Assembly (NCBI GenBank): GCA_018266295.1
Contig: JAFEAQ010000019.1
Coordinates: 248,001 to 312,000 of the forward strand
Direction of reading: 5' to 3'
DNA from: Bdellovibrionales bacterium
GTDB taxonomy: Bacteria > Bdellovibrionota > Bdellovibrionia > Bdellovibrionales > Bdellovibrionaceae
DNA: 64,000 nt
Shown piece by piece: positions 8,869 to 18,258 of the stretch. The position numbers were made by a program, and so were the translations under genes. The notes under the pieces were generated by a model. The model ran no database searches, was not told the origin of the DNA, and worked only from the letters and a program-made list of their open reading frames with translations. How positions within the stretch are numbered: position 1 is the first letter of the stretch; every line of letters starts with the position of its first letter.

Positions 8869-10106
8869 TTCAGATTTGCAGCCAGCAGGCAAATTTTCTC
8901 TGTCAACTCGTAGGACTTCACAAAAGATTGAAGTGGCAGAAACTCATACTTCGAATGAAAATTCAGAGCGCCGGTGAAGTAGTTAGGCGTTAAGATGCCC
9001 TTTGCAGAAAGGGCGGCGCCGTCGGTGCCACCGCGCATGGGAATGACTTTCGGTTCGACACCGATTTCTTTAAGGCCGGCAAAAATCAAATCAATGGCTC
9101 GGCGATCTTCGCCGATGGCGCTGCTGATATTGCTATAGGTATCGGTGATTTTCGTTGAAACTTGCGCTGTCGGATATTTGGCGGCGATGGTCTTTGTAAC
9201 TTCTTCGATTTTCTTTTTTCGTGCAGCAAAGCTTTTGAGATCAAAATCACGAATAGAAGCGGTCAGCTTGGCTTCTTGTTGAGTGGCGTTCATGCCATTG
9301 AACCAGATATAGCCTTCGCGGCCGGCGGTGTTTTCGGGGGTTTCCGAGCGGTCAAAGTGACTGATAAAATCTTGCGCCATCAGGATCGGATTTACTAAGA
9401 CACCTTTGGCGGACATAGGATGTGCGGTGACACCGGTGAAAGTCATATCGGCGGTGGCGGCATTGAAGTTTTCATAAACCACTTCACCGAGTTCGCAGCA
9501 ATCAATGGTATAGGCAAAATCCACATCAAAGCGCGCAAGATCCAGAGCTTTAGCTCCGAGTAGTCCAATCTCTTCATCGGGGACAAAGGCAACGACGATA
9601 TCGCCGTATTCCTGGTCGTTGCGCAGATTCGCAAGCAAGGTCATAACGACGGTGACGGCGGCTTTGTTGTCAGCGCCGAGGACGCTGGTGCCGTCACTGA
9701 AAATGATTTGCTGACCTTTATAGGGAAGGATCTCAGGATGTTCGGAAACGCGCAGCCAGATGTTTTCTTTTTGATTCAGGCAAACGTCGTCACCGGTGAA
9801 GGTAAGGATCTGCGGATGAATATGGGGACTAAGGCCCACGTCGACGGTATCGATGTGGGTGATGAACCCAATACGGGGGCCGCCTTTTTTAGTTCCGGGC
9901 TTAACGGCGGTGACGGTAGCGTGTTGGTCGATCTTGATGTCTTTGAGCCCGAGAGCTTTGAGTTCTTCCGCGAGAAGTTCCGCGAGCTTTTGCTGACCCG
10001 GGGTGCTTGGGAGGTTAGCGATGTTGTCATCGCTCTGTGAGCTCACGGCTAGATAGCGGAAGAAGCGTTCGGTGAGTTGTTTTTCTAGTGAAGTTGTAGA
10101 TTTCAT
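8865..10106 (-). CDS. pepT: Peptidase T (tripeptide aminopeptidase)
   Basis: A 413-residue M20-family metallopeptidase, close to the usual length of about 410. The di-zinc ligands are visible: His in FITHIDTVD, the bridging Asp in GADNKAAV, the catalytic and ligand acidic pair in VPDEEIG, Asp in YTIDCCELGEVVYENF, and the C-terminal His in ALNFHSKYEF. The lid/dimerisation domain includes MRGGTDGA. PepT cleaves the N-terminal residue from tripeptides in the cytoplasm, fitting an organism that lives on protein-derived peptides. It appears monocistronic. Confidence 0.95.
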   Translation of the reverse strand: MKSTTSLEKQLTERFFRYLAVSSQSDDNIANLPSTPGQQKLAELLAEELKALGLKDIKIDQHATVTAVKPGTKKGGPRIGFITHIDTVDVGLSPHIHPQILTFTGDDVCLNQKENIWLRVSEHPEILPYKGQQIIFSDGTSVLGADNKAAVTVVMTLLANLRNDQEYGDIVVAFVPDEEIGLLGAKALDLARFDVDFAYTIDCCELGEVVYENFNAATADMTFTGVTAHPMSAKGVLVNPILMAQDFISHFDRSETPENTAGREGYIWFNGMNATQQEAKLTASIRDFDLKSFAARKKKIEEVTKTIAAKYPTAQVSTKITDTYSNISSAIGEDRRAIDLIFAGLKEIGVEPKVIPMRGGTDGAALSAKGILTPNYFTGALNFHSKYEFLPLQSFVKSYELTEKICLLAANLN

Positions 10107-10138
10107 CCGTTACATCGTTACAAGAATGAACGGATTTA

Positions 10139-10351
10139 TCAATGCCTAGTATTAAAATACATTTCCAATTTGTCAGCGACGTCAGGTCGATCCAGGAAGT
10201 CAAATTTCTGTGGCTCAGGCTTTCTTGCGGGCTCCTCGCGTAAAGGACTGTGTGGATATGTGGTGAAAACAACCAAGCAGGTAATGCCGGCCATAACGAG
10301 TGTAGCTATGTAGATGGGCTCTGAGAGGATGCTTTTCATTGCATCTTTCAT
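10139..10351 (-). CDS. Small single-pass membrane protein
   Basis: A 70-residue protein with one hydrophobic helix (about 12-29, IYIATLVMAGITCLVVF), then a Pro/Arg/Glu-rich soluble tail. No family is recognised. The first ATG has only a weak ribosome site; a second ATG four codons later has AAAGA upstream and could be the real start. Support comes from the clean membrane-helix architecture and the lack of a competing ORF, so confidence is moderate. Confidence 0.55.
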   Translation of the reverse strand: MKDAMKSILSEPIYIATLVMAGITCLVVFTTYPHSPLREEPARKPEPQKFDFLDRPDVADKLEMYFNTRH

Positions 10352-10499
10352 ATTAGTATTTTCTTGAGAAGAACGTCCAAATCTTTATAAATACGTATTA
10401 GTTTGATACGAATTTCTAATTCCATAGTTCATTAGGTTTTAGTCTCTTATTATATGTATGCAGCAACCTAACAACTTATTGATGGGAGATGGTAAATTT

Positions 10500-10784
10500 A
10501 TGAGTAGATTTTTAGTAAGGTCCATTCTTGCTTCCGCTATGGTATTTGGAGTGACTGTGGAGGCAAACGCTCGCGGTGGTGGCGGGCATCACAGCAGCGC
10601 GTCCTCATATTCCCATTCGTATTCAAACCCGAGGTCAGTTCATGTGAACGGATATACAAAGAAAGACGGAACCTACGTAGCTCCGCACGAACGATCAGCG
10701 CCTAACAATACAAAACTTGATAACTGGTCACACAAAGGAAATGTGAATCCTTACACCGGCGAAGTTGGTACTAAAGAAGACTAG
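10500..10784 (+). CDS. Small exported protein with VNGYTKKDGTYV motif
   Basis: A 94-residue protein. I chose the ATG at 10500, which follows GGGAG, rather than the longer frame from 10458, because the shorter form begins with a standard signal peptide (basic start, hydrophobic core, cleavage near ANA/RG). The mature part is Gly/His/Ser-rich, then carries VHVNGYTKKDGTYVAPH and NVNPYTGEVGT. These are common to many small secreted or phage-encoded proteins of unknown function. The gene is immediately followed by the first ~100-bp repeat, whose hairpin can serve as its terminator. Confidence 0.72.
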   Translation: MSRFLVRSILASAMVFGVTVEANARGGGGHHSSASSYSHSYSNPRSVHVNGYTKKDGTYVAPHERSAPNNTKLDNWSHKGNVNPYTGEVGTKED

Positions 10785-10880
10785 TTCAAAAAATAAGGCC
10801 GTGAAAAAATCACGGCCATTTCTCTTTGTAAGTATGAAATCATTGTTCTAAAGTCCTCATCGAAAAAACTAAGACTCCGA
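10785..10880 (-). repeat. ~100-bp direct repeat R1: terminator plus 3' end of a MerR-polymerase-like gene
   Basis: This 96-nt copy aligns with 18259-18366 and 20628-20723: a TTCAAAA box, an A-rich run, a GGC-GTG-AAA hairpin, about 10-30 nt, then a conserved ~55-nt block. Read on the minus strand, 10826-10880 corresponds to the last ~20 codons of the MerR-polymerase gene at 24659. Here it decodes to DEDFRTMISYL with the stop changed to CAA. It marks the left edge of the RHS-bearing block. Confidence 0.75.
10797..10817. terminator. Bidirectional intrinsic terminator (repeat R1)
   Basis: A perfect 8-bp stem GGCCGTGA/TCACGGCC encloses a 5-nt A loop. T-rich sequence follows on the plus strand and an A-run (TTCAAAAAATAA) precedes it, giving a strong T-run on the minus strand. 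It ends the small gene at 10500 and belongs to repeat R1. Confidence 0.8.
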
Positions 10881-11129
10881 TGCCATAATTTTGCCAAAAG
10901 AAAAAATGTATTTATACCTTCGTTTCAGAAAGACACGATGTAAAATCATCGCATCATTAATCATCGAACATCTTTCTAAGATGATGGATGCTCGATCGTG
11001 TCCTTAGAATTTTTGAAATCAGGAAAACATTGAGTAAATCAAGTTAAACAATATAACTTTAGTCTGGGCAGCACCCTCCGATAAGTTAAACAAATTAAGT
11101 TTGATCTTATCTATAAAGAGGATGCAACC
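10881..11129 (+). promoter_or_regulatory. Leader region of the RHS gene with long imperfect hairpin
   Basis: The gap between repeat R1 and the RHS gene contains an imperfect inverted repeat: GACACGAT (10931) pairs with ATCGTGTC (ending 11001), with inner GCATCAT/ATGATG pairings. AT-rich sequence with possible promoter elements and the ribosome site AGAGGA (11117) follow. I see no ORF. The hairpin may be a terminator-like or regulatory structure; its role is not determinable by reading. Confidence 0.45.
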
Positions 11130-14100
11130 GTGGCACGTACGATCTTGCACAAAGTAATCTCCTTATCTTCAACTAAAACCAGTCTCGCATTCATGGCAGC
11201 AGCGACCATTGGCGGTGGCGCATTTATGGTTTATCAGGCCAAATATGCAACGCCTGTGGACTCCAAAGTTTTGGCGTCAAACTCACCTGAGAATGCGTTA
11301 AGACATCAGCCGATCCTCAAGCCGGAAGATGCTAAATTTATTCAAGGCTTAATGCCGACGCTTCAGTCGCAAGCGGCGCATGATCCAAATGCGATGTTGC
11401 TGGCGAAGGTGATGGAGTTCGGCGAAAAATATCGTACAGCTCAGAATGCGACAGATGCGAATGCGAAAACTCTCGCGGTCGCGACGGTTCGGTCTACATC
11501 AGCAAGTCTTAAGGCGGCCATAGATGCGATTTCTCGCCAACCTAAATTAGCTAAAGCTGTCAAACCTGAATTGCTCGATCTTGCTAAGCAAGCAGTAACG
11601 CTGGCTTCAAATATTTCAAGTTCAGAAAAGATGGCCGTATTACCGGCTATACTTGATTTTAAAGTTGTGCCAGGACTTGAGGGATCGAAAAAAGATGAGT
11701 GGCATGGAAGTTCGTATAGTTACGGAGGAGGAAAGTTTCGCGGAAAAGCGCTGTTTAACCCTCCACCAGTTGTTCCTGCAGCTGCTCAGGCTGCGGCTAT
11801 AGCGACAGTAACTTGTACACCTGTAAACCTTGTTGATCCATCGCCAACAGGTGAAGCGTTGACGGGAAGCGACCTCTATACTGAGCGAAGTACCGAGGTC
11901 ATGGCAGCAGCACAACAACTCAGCTCGCCAGAGGCCGTGTTTGCGTTTGTCCGTGATCAAATTCAATTTATCCCGCATTTTGGTGCGACACAAACTGCGA
12001 CCCAGGTTATTCAATCTGGAACCGGTTCGTCTGCTGATAAAGCGACGCTTCTGATTGCTTTGTTACGCGCTAAAAATATTCCGGCCCACTATGTGATGGG
12101 TGAAGTCTTCCTTAATAGCCATGATACCAACAGTGTGTTTCATGTTGTTGGTGATAAGCCAATTTACTGGGCGTTTCATGAGCTTCTGGCTGAGTATTTC
12201 CAAGACTCCAATGGCAACTTTGATTTAAATCGCATCGCTCACAGCGAAAATGGACAAAACATTTATCACTTGCCGCAAGTGTGGGTGCGCGCCTACATCG
12301 ACGGCAAATGGTTGCAATTGGATCCAATGTCTTTGCCACATGATTTAAGCCTTGGCAAAATCACTCAGATTCCGATTGGTGATTCGACTAACGAATGGCT
12401 TTTCTTACCGGATGCCAACGGACTCTATGTTAAAAACTATAGTTTAACTGATGAGCTTATGCGCCGTGGAAATAGTGCTGTCCGTGGTGTGCTTGGCGCA
12501 AATGCGAGCCTTTCAGATATCGGTATTATCGATAACGGTGCGATGATTGTGCCGGCTTCTAGTAAGCTGCTACAAAACCTACCCGGAGTCCGCCAGCCTT
12601 GCATTTATGAGCAAGCAAACAGTATTCCAAATAGCTATCAGTACTTTTCAGAACTTCGTTTGGGTCATGAGGGCGATACCACTTACTCTTTATTAAGAGT
12701 AAAAATGCCTTCACCAAAAATTCGTGATCTGCCATTGGCTATTTCACATACGACAGGTGTCATTGGCCAAAGTAGCAGTCAGGCTGATGGCAATCTGCAA
12801 ATTCGCCTCGGCGATCAGATCCTTGCGTCAACACCGATGGCTTTCAAAGATGCCTATGATTACATTCACTATTTCCGTGACCCAGAGAAATACTATAAGT
12901 CTGTAGATTTCCGCAAATGGCAAGGACGTGCAGGTCAAGTGCAAGTCATAAATCGCTTTATGTCGCCTGTGAACCAAGCCGAAATCAACCGCGAAGTTCA
13001 GCGCATTCAAGCTTTAAGAGCAAATCCAGCAACAAGACGCCAAGAAATCATGACGGGTCTTTTGCGTTTGGCTGCTCAGATGAATATGCTACGTAACGGT
13101 GAATCTGAACGGGACATGCACCGCCTTCGAGCAACAGGCGGCACAGGTATGTATGCGTTTACGGCATCTAGTGCTGTTTCCCGTGTCATTGCTGCTGGCG
13201 ATCGTGCTCTTGGCGTGATTCCATCAGGAGTGTATATCGACGAGTCAGGGCAATTCCGCGATTATCCTGCCGCCGGTGACTATGCTAGCCTTGCTAATTA
13301 CCAAAACTTTATGCAGGCACGTAATGATCTTGCATTAACAGCTTCTGGAGTTGAGGCCGAGGTTTGGGAAGAACTTTACGGCGTGCCTTCAATGTCTGCA
13401 ATCCGCGTTTTACAAAAAGCCTCTGAGATCAACGCGCAGACACCGGGTTCATATAAATTTATTAAAAATGTGCCACTGACGACGGCCAATCGTCCAAGCA
13501 TCATCGCACAACTTGGCCCAGGCATGCTTGAGCAGGTAGATTTCTTAGATAGCTACATCAACACGAATAAGAGGATGTACAGTTTAACGGATTCACTCAC
13601 TTTGCCTTCGGGTTGGGTGGGTGTTGCCATTGTGCTTGCAACGGATACACCAAGTGACTATCACCATGTCTTTATCACTCAGTACACCCAAGCAGCTGCA
13701 GGCTCAGACTTGCCAGCGCCTTTGCCATCAGATCAACAAAACCTTGATCTATTGGCGCCAGATCAAACTTTGGCTGCGGCAAATACAGCAGTGGTGTCAG
13801 CCGGCACCTCTAGTGAAGGATCAACCTCTGGTGGTTCGTCAATTGTTACAGCCGGAGGCGGATCAAATGCTGCATCTCCAACTTTAGCATCAGATGCACC
13901 GGCAGGTGATGGGCAGGGTTCTCCATCTGACAATACTGGGGCCACTTGTCCGAGTCCCGTTGACGTGGGCACAGGGGCTATGTGGCATCAATTGACTGAC
14001 TTTAAACTGATGGGTCGTACACCTGAAACGAATATCGTTTATCAACGCACCTACCTTGCGCGCCCATTTGTGGCAAGCAAAGTGCTTGGTCCAAACTGGC

Positions 14101-17100
14101 ATGACAACTGGCGAACACACATGTACCTCGCAAACCCGGCGAAGTATCCAGCTGGAAGCGTCTTCTGGCTTGATGAAAACGGGGGTTCGTGGATTTATCA
14201 AAAAAGTTCTAACGGAAGCTTTACTCTTCCTCCGGGACAGTTTGCGACTTTGAGTGAATTTAGTGACCGCTACGAACTTCGCAAAAAAGGCGGCGTCGTA
14301 CTTACGTTCTCTCGCTCGAATGCGGCTCCTTTTGGTAGTCTCACGCAAATTACCGATCCTCATGGCGAAAAAATTGTTCTCAGCTATGGCTCCAATCAAT
14401 TGCTCTCGCGCATCTATAACTCATTTACTGGTGGAGTGAGCTTTACTTACGATGCGCAAAACCGTGTAATTCAGATTCTCCGTGAACGTGAGAACTTCGT
14501 CTATACTTACACTTACGGGGCTGATGGTAAGCTTTCGAAATCAACTGACTTTACCGGAAGAAGTTACACCTATGAGTACAATCAAGGCCAAGTAGGTACT
14601 TTGGCCAACGGTCTTATGTCAGTATTGACGGACCCCCTCGGAAGAAAAATTAATTTCTCATACTATGATAATGGTAAAGTCTTTGAGCAGGTCGAGCCGG
14701 GGAATGCCCATCGCAGTTATTTCTACTCGCCATTCCTAGGTGATATTAATACCCGCGTTCTTGATACCGATGGTGAGTCGACGGACTACCGTTTTGACAG
14801 TAATTTCCGTCTCACTGAGATTATGGCGGCTGACGGTGGACGAATTGCGCAAGTTTGGGATAACTCCAATCAGCTTGCACAAAAAATCGATGAGCTCGGC
14901 TATGTGACACAGATGCAGTACGATGCACGTGGAAACATGATCAGTCTCCAACGTCCGAATGATCTCCAGCCAACGACGATGACGTACGATGCGACTTTTG
15001 ATAAGCTGCAGTCTATTGCGCCGCTTGCGGGCTCTCCGCTCAATTACACGATTGATTCGGCTAAGGGCGATGTGCTTAAGATTCAACGTTCGGATGGCAG
15101 CAAGCTTTTAAGCCTCTCGATGGCCTACGATAAATTTGGCCATGCTATTCAATTTACGAATGATCGCGGCAGCTTTGCTAACCAGACTGATGCCGATGGT
15201 TTGCTGACAAGAGTTTTCGACTCCCGTAATCCTGAAACACGCACTTACGATTCACGCCACCGCTTGGTTCGTCGTAAGTTCAGCTCAGGCCGCGTACTGT
15301 CTATTCAGTACGATAATTTGGATCGCGTGACCCGCGTTGACGACTCCGCAGGTCCAAGCGTCATCAATGTTTACGATGCTGGTGATCGCCTCGTATCAAG
15401 AACAGTGACTGATGGTGTGACTTCACAAATCACAAAATATACCTGGGACGATCGCGATCGTATTAGCTCTGTGACAGATTCCCTGGGACGCATTACTAAG
15501 TATGGTTATGGCTTTGCCAACCTTGGCTGTCGTCAGAATGATAGACCAACATCAATCACAGATCCTATGGGACGTGTGACAACCCTTGAATACGATTCTC
15601 GCAATAGACTTGTAAGAAAGGTGTCTGCGATTGGTGCCGTCACACGATATGAATACAATATGCGTGGCGATCTGATTGCATTGACAGACGCTGTCGGCAA
15701 CCGCACGACTTACACACGCGACGGCAACGGCCGTGTCGTTCAGAGCTTAGAGCCTGTGACGATCACCAACAGTGATGGTTCGTCAACGTCGACATTAAAA
15801 GAAATCAAGTATCAGTACGATGCCGCGGGCAGAGTCGTGCGTGAATCCTCGGGCTTGCAGGGTTCAGCGGCGGTATTAAGCGTGCGTGAATTCAAATATG
15901 ACGTTATGGGACGCTTGATTTCCCGTGTAATGAAGAAGGAAAAGAATGGCACCGTACTTGAAGTGCAAGATAGTTCAAACTTTGCTTATCAAAGTCAGCT
16001 TTTACCAGAGCAGTTAAAATCCGCTTATAACGGGGTTGCGCTGAATGAGTTTAACAATGAGGCTCTGCCTCCTTATAGCCTCGTAGCGTTCTCGCAAAAA
16101 GCTGCTCAAGCGGGTAATCCTCTTAGTTTGATCGAGGGTGAATATGCTATCTCGGCGGCACAGAGTGCTGATATCGCATCCATTGCTCAAAAAGGTAAAA
16201 ATCCGTTTGTTGTCGCTGATTACGACAGCGCGGGACGTATGCAGCATATGCGCGGAGTTCTCAGTGGCAATGATTTAGAGTTTGCATTGAGCTATGATTC
16301 TTACGGCCGCAAGTCAGCTGTTTATGCTGATGACCGCCTGGTTACTAAATTTAGCTATGACATTGCCAATCAGTTAACAAGCCTTGCTTACCGCGACAAC
16401 GCGGCAGAGTTAAATGAATCATTGGCCTATAATCTCAACGGAAATATCACTGAACGCCGTCATAACTCAGGCAGTTTGACTTATGCGTATGATGAAGCAG
16501 ACCGTTTGATTTCAGCAAACGGACTCCGCGGCGGGATTAGTCAGGCTTTGCAATACGATCTTAACGGCAACCACACCTTTGACTCTTTCACAGGCCAAGG
16601 ACAGTTCGCTACGAACCAAATATTGGCGGATCAACTGCACTCATTTGCTTCGGATGCGGAGGGTAGTGGTAATTTGGTTGCGGAGACTGACGTGAATAGA
16701 ACTTATCAGGACAGATTCACTTACCGGGTCGATGGCAAGTTGTCGGGTTTCGAACGAGTTCTTGGCGCGACTCCGAACGATGATGACTTTGACGACAATC
16801 ATCGTCACTCGGATTTCTGTAATCATGATCACGACAACGTCAACCGTATCCGCGGTCAGTCTGCGCAGTACTTCTTTGATGCTTTGGGAAGACGGGTGGC
16901 TAAGAAGATTCAGATCAAAGCTAAGGGTAAAGTAGCCTCTAGTTTCATCCAGAGCTATTTGTATCTGGGTAATCGTGAGCAGATCTTAATGGCGAAGGCT
17001 GGAGATGGTGATTTATCGCTGTACCTAGATCGTCAAGGTGCCGATGCTGGCATGGATGAGCACCTTGGAGAGGTAAGCTCTAATAGTAGTAAAGCATATC

Positions 17101-17831
17101 AAGCCGATCATCAAGGTTCCGTATTGAATTCAACCGCAGCTGCTGGTGCTCGAGCTTATACGCCATTTGGAGCAAGTTTCTCAGTTGTTAATTCGATAAA
17201 CCGTCACTCAGAACCAGTGGTGTACGGATATACCGGTCGCGAGTACGATATTGAATCTGGAAAGTACTATTATCGTGCTCGTCAGTATGATCCTTTGGCT
17301 GGGAGATTCTTAAGTAAAGATCCGATTGGCTTTGAAGGTGGCGATTCGAATTTATATGGGTATGTTTCAAACGATCCAATAAATTTCATTGATCCGCAAG
17401 GATTAAACAAAGATGATATTAATTCTGCAATTAAGATTGTTCAGACTGCTATGGGAAGTAAATTAAAAGGGGTAAAATTTGTGACTGGCGAGTTGGAGCC
17501 TGGTACTCTTGGCGAATATGATCCGGTGACAAAAACAATCACAATTTCTGAAGTTTTCGATATGAATAGTGGTTCGTTATCGAATTCAAGTGCGGAAGCG
17601 CTACTTCAAGTTGTATTTCATGAGGCGTTGCACACGGGACAAAGCTATTCGGACTCTACTCTTCAGCTTTATCAAGACGTATTAGCAACTATAAAAGCCG
17701 GTGAGTATGACACTGGTGCTATTCACAAAGGGCTAGACAATCAAGCTTTAGATTATGCGAAAAAATACATGGATTTTTACAATCAGCTCAGGAAATCTCC
17801 TGGTTGCCCATCACCCGGTTCAATGAAGTGA
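11130..17831 (+). CDS. Giant RHS/YD-repeat protein with HExxH C-terminal tip
   Basis: A 2233-residue protein with a GTG start preceded by AGAGGA. Order: N-terminal membrane anchor (about 18-38); helical region; a transglutaminase-like domain (about 255-400) in which the usual Cys and His positions read Ser (GSSADKATLL) and Gln (QVWVRAYIDG), so it is probably inactive; S/G-rich linker (about 905-938); DUF6531-like start of the RHS cage (PVDVGTGAM, about 940); some 20 YD repeats; a D/H-rich insertion (about 1882-1906); and the RHS core ending DPIGFEGG...NLYGYVSNDP...DPQGL (about 2033-2092). The last 141 residues are unlike the rest and contain HEALH (2164-2168), an HExxH zinc-protease motif. 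This is polymorphic-toxin architecture, with the tip as effector. Its DNA turns AT-rich after DPQGL. Confidence 0.9.
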   Translation: MARTILHKVISLSSTKTSLAFMAAATIGGGAFMVYQAKYATPVDSKVLASNSPENALRHQPILKPEDAKFIQGLMPTLQSQAAHDPNAMLLAKVMEFGEKYRTAQNATDANAKTLAVATVRSTSASLKAAIDAISRQPKLAKAVKPELLDLAKQAVTLASNISSSEKMAVLPAILDFKVVPGLEGSKKDEWHGSSYSYGGGKFRGKALFNPPPVVPAAAQAAAIATVTCTPVNLVDPSPTGEALTGSDLYTERSTEVMAAAQQLSSPEAVFAFVRDQIQFIPHFGATQTATQVIQSGTGSSADKATLLIALLRAKNIPAHYVMGEVFLNSHDTNSVFHVVGDKPIYWAFHELLAEYFQDSNGNFDLNRIAHSENGQNIYHLPQVWVRAYIDGKWLQLDPMSLPHDLSLGKITQIPIGDSTNEWLFLPDANGLYVKNYSLTDELMRRGNSAVRGVLGANASLSDIGIIDNGAMIVPASSKLLQNLPGVRQPCIYEQANSIPNSYQYFSELRLGHEGDTTYSLLRVKMPSPKIRDLPLAISHTTGVIGQSSSQADGNLQIRLGDQILASTPMAFKDAYDYIHYFRDPEKYYKSVDFRKWQGRAGQVQVINRFMSPVNQAEINREVQRIQALRANPATRRQEIMTGLLRLAAQMNMLRNGESERDMHRLRATGGTGMYAFTASSAVSRVIAAGDRALGVIPSGVYIDESGQFRDYPAAGDYASLANYQNFMQARNDLALTASGVEAEVWEELYGVPSMSAIRVLQKASEINAQTPGSYKFIKNVPLTTANRPSIIAQLGPGMLEQVDFLDSYINTNKRMYSLTDSLTLPSGWVGVAIVLATDTPSDYHHVFITQYTQAAAGSDLPAPLPSDQQNLDLLAPDQTLAAANTAVVSAGTSSEGSTSGGSSIVTAGGGSNAASPTLASDAPAGDGQGSPSDNTGATCPSPVDVGTGAMWHQLTDFKLMGRTPETNIVYQRTYLARPFVASKVLGPNWHDNWRTHMYLANPAKYPAGSVFWLDENGGSWIYQKSSNGSFTLPPGQFATLSEFSDRYELRKKGGVVLTFSRSNAAPFGSLTQITDPHGEKIVLSYGSNQLLSRIYNSFTGGVSFTYDAQNRVIQILRERENFVYTYTYGADGKLSKSTDFTGRSYTYEYNQGQVGTLANGLMSVLTDPLGRKINFSYYDNGKVFEQVEPGNAHRSYFYSPFLGDINTRVLDTDGESTDYRFDSNFRLTEIMAADGGRIAQVWDNSNQLAQKIDELGYVTQMQYDARGNMISLQRPNDLQPTTMTYDATFDKLQSIAPLAGSPLNYTIDSAKGDVLKIQRSDGSKLLSLSMAYDKFGHAIQFTNDRGSFANQTDADGLLTRVFDSRNPETRTYDSRHRLVRRKFSSGRVLSIQYDNLDRVTRVDDSAGPSVINVYDAGDRLVSRTVTDGVTSQITKYTWDDRDRISSVTDSLGRITKYGYGFANLGCRQNDRPTSITDPMGRVTTLEYDSRNRLVRKVSAIGAVTRYEYNMRGDLIALTDAVGNRTTYTRDGNGRVVQSLEPVTITNSDGSSTSTLKEIKYQYDAAGRVVRESSGLQGSAAVLSVREFKYDVMGRLISRVMKKEKNGTVLEVQDSSNFAYQSQLLPEQLKSAYNGVALNEFNNEALPPYSLVAFSQKAAQAGNPLSLIEGEYAISAAQSADIASIAQKGKNPFVVADYDSAGRMQHMRGVLSGNDLEFALSYDSYGRKSAVYADDRLVTKFSYDIANQLTSLAYRDNAAELNESLAYNLNGNITERRHNSGSLTYAYDEADRLISANGLRGGISQALQYDLNGNHTFDSFTGQGQFATNQILADQLHSFASDAEGSGNLVAETDVNRTYQDRFTYRVDGKLSGFERVLGATPNDDDFDDNHRHSDFCNHDHDNVNRIRGQSAQYFFDALGRRVAKKIQIKAKGKVASSFIQSYLYLGNREQILMAKAGDGDLSLYLDRQGADAGMDEHLGEVSSNSSKAYQADHQGSVLNSTAAAGARAYTPFGASFSVVNSINRHSEPVVYGYTGREYDIESGKYYYRARQYDPLAGRFLSKDPIGFEGGDSNLYGYVSNDPINFIDPQGLNKDDINSAIKIVQTAMGSKLKGVKFVTGELEPGTLGEYDPVTKTITISEVFDMNSGSLSNSSAEALLQVVFHEALHTGQSYSDSTLQLYQDVLATIKAGEYDTGAIHKGLDNQALDYAKKYMDFYNQLRKSPGCPSPGSMK

Positions 17832-17844
17832 AAGGTTTTTTAGT

Positions 17845-18252
17845 GTGAAAAAATACATTGGTGGCATATTCTTAATATTAGTACTTCTCATTGGTACAAG
17901 AGCTATGACTCAGCGAGGCCCAATGGAGCCTCGCCAAGAAAAAAAAGCAACCGTTATTATTTTGGAGCAGTTGGAATCTGCTTTGGTTGCATACAAGAAA
18001 GATTGTGGGAAGTTTCCCACTCAGAGTGAAGGATTAAAAGCTCTGGTGGAGCCAAATGGATCTTGCCAAGGAAAGAGTATGCATTGGCCTTATTTTAAAA
18101 AGTTTCCGGTAGACGGTTCGGGGAAGGCATTCGAGTATCTAAATGATGGTAAAAAAATTCGTGTTGGAACGAACGAAGATCAAATAAAGGCTGGTCATAA
18201 CTTGTATTTTGAGTGTGAAATCGAGTCGAGCCAATGTAAGAATTCCTTCTGA
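17845..18252 (+). CDS. GspG-C-like membrane-anchored protein downstream of the RHS tip
   Basis: A 135-residue protein with a GTG start 14 nt after the RHS stop. It has an N-terminal hydrophobic helix (about 4-20), then a domain resembling the C-terminal part of the type II secretion pseudopilin GspG: LESALVAYKKDCGKFPTQSEGLKALVEP, then YFKKFPVDGSGKAFEYL. It lacks a prepilin-peptidase site and the Glu5 of a true pilin, and no secretion genes are nearby. Its position directly behind a toxin tip is where an immunity gene normally sits, so an immunity or chaperone role is a reasonable inference, unproven. Confidence 0.7.
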   Translation: MKKYIGGIFLILVLLIGTRAMTQRGPMEPRQEKKATVIILEQLESALVAYKKDCGKFPTQSEGLKALVEPNGSCQGKSMHWPYFKKFPVDGSGKAFEYLNDGKKIRVGTNEDQIKAGHNLYFECEIESSQCKNSF

Positions 18253-18258
18253 GCGGTT

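Noticed and set aside
10027-10272. 81-residue minus-strand ORF overlapping the small membrane protein
   Set aside because: It overlaps both pepT's start and the membrane-helix frame and has no coding character.
13621-13887. ORFs in other frames inside the RHS gene
   Set aside because: They are shadows of a continuous 2233-codon gene with consistent repeat motifs.
17845-18252. True type II secretion pseudopilin GspG
   Set aside because: No prepilin cleavage site or Glu5, and no secretion genes nearby.
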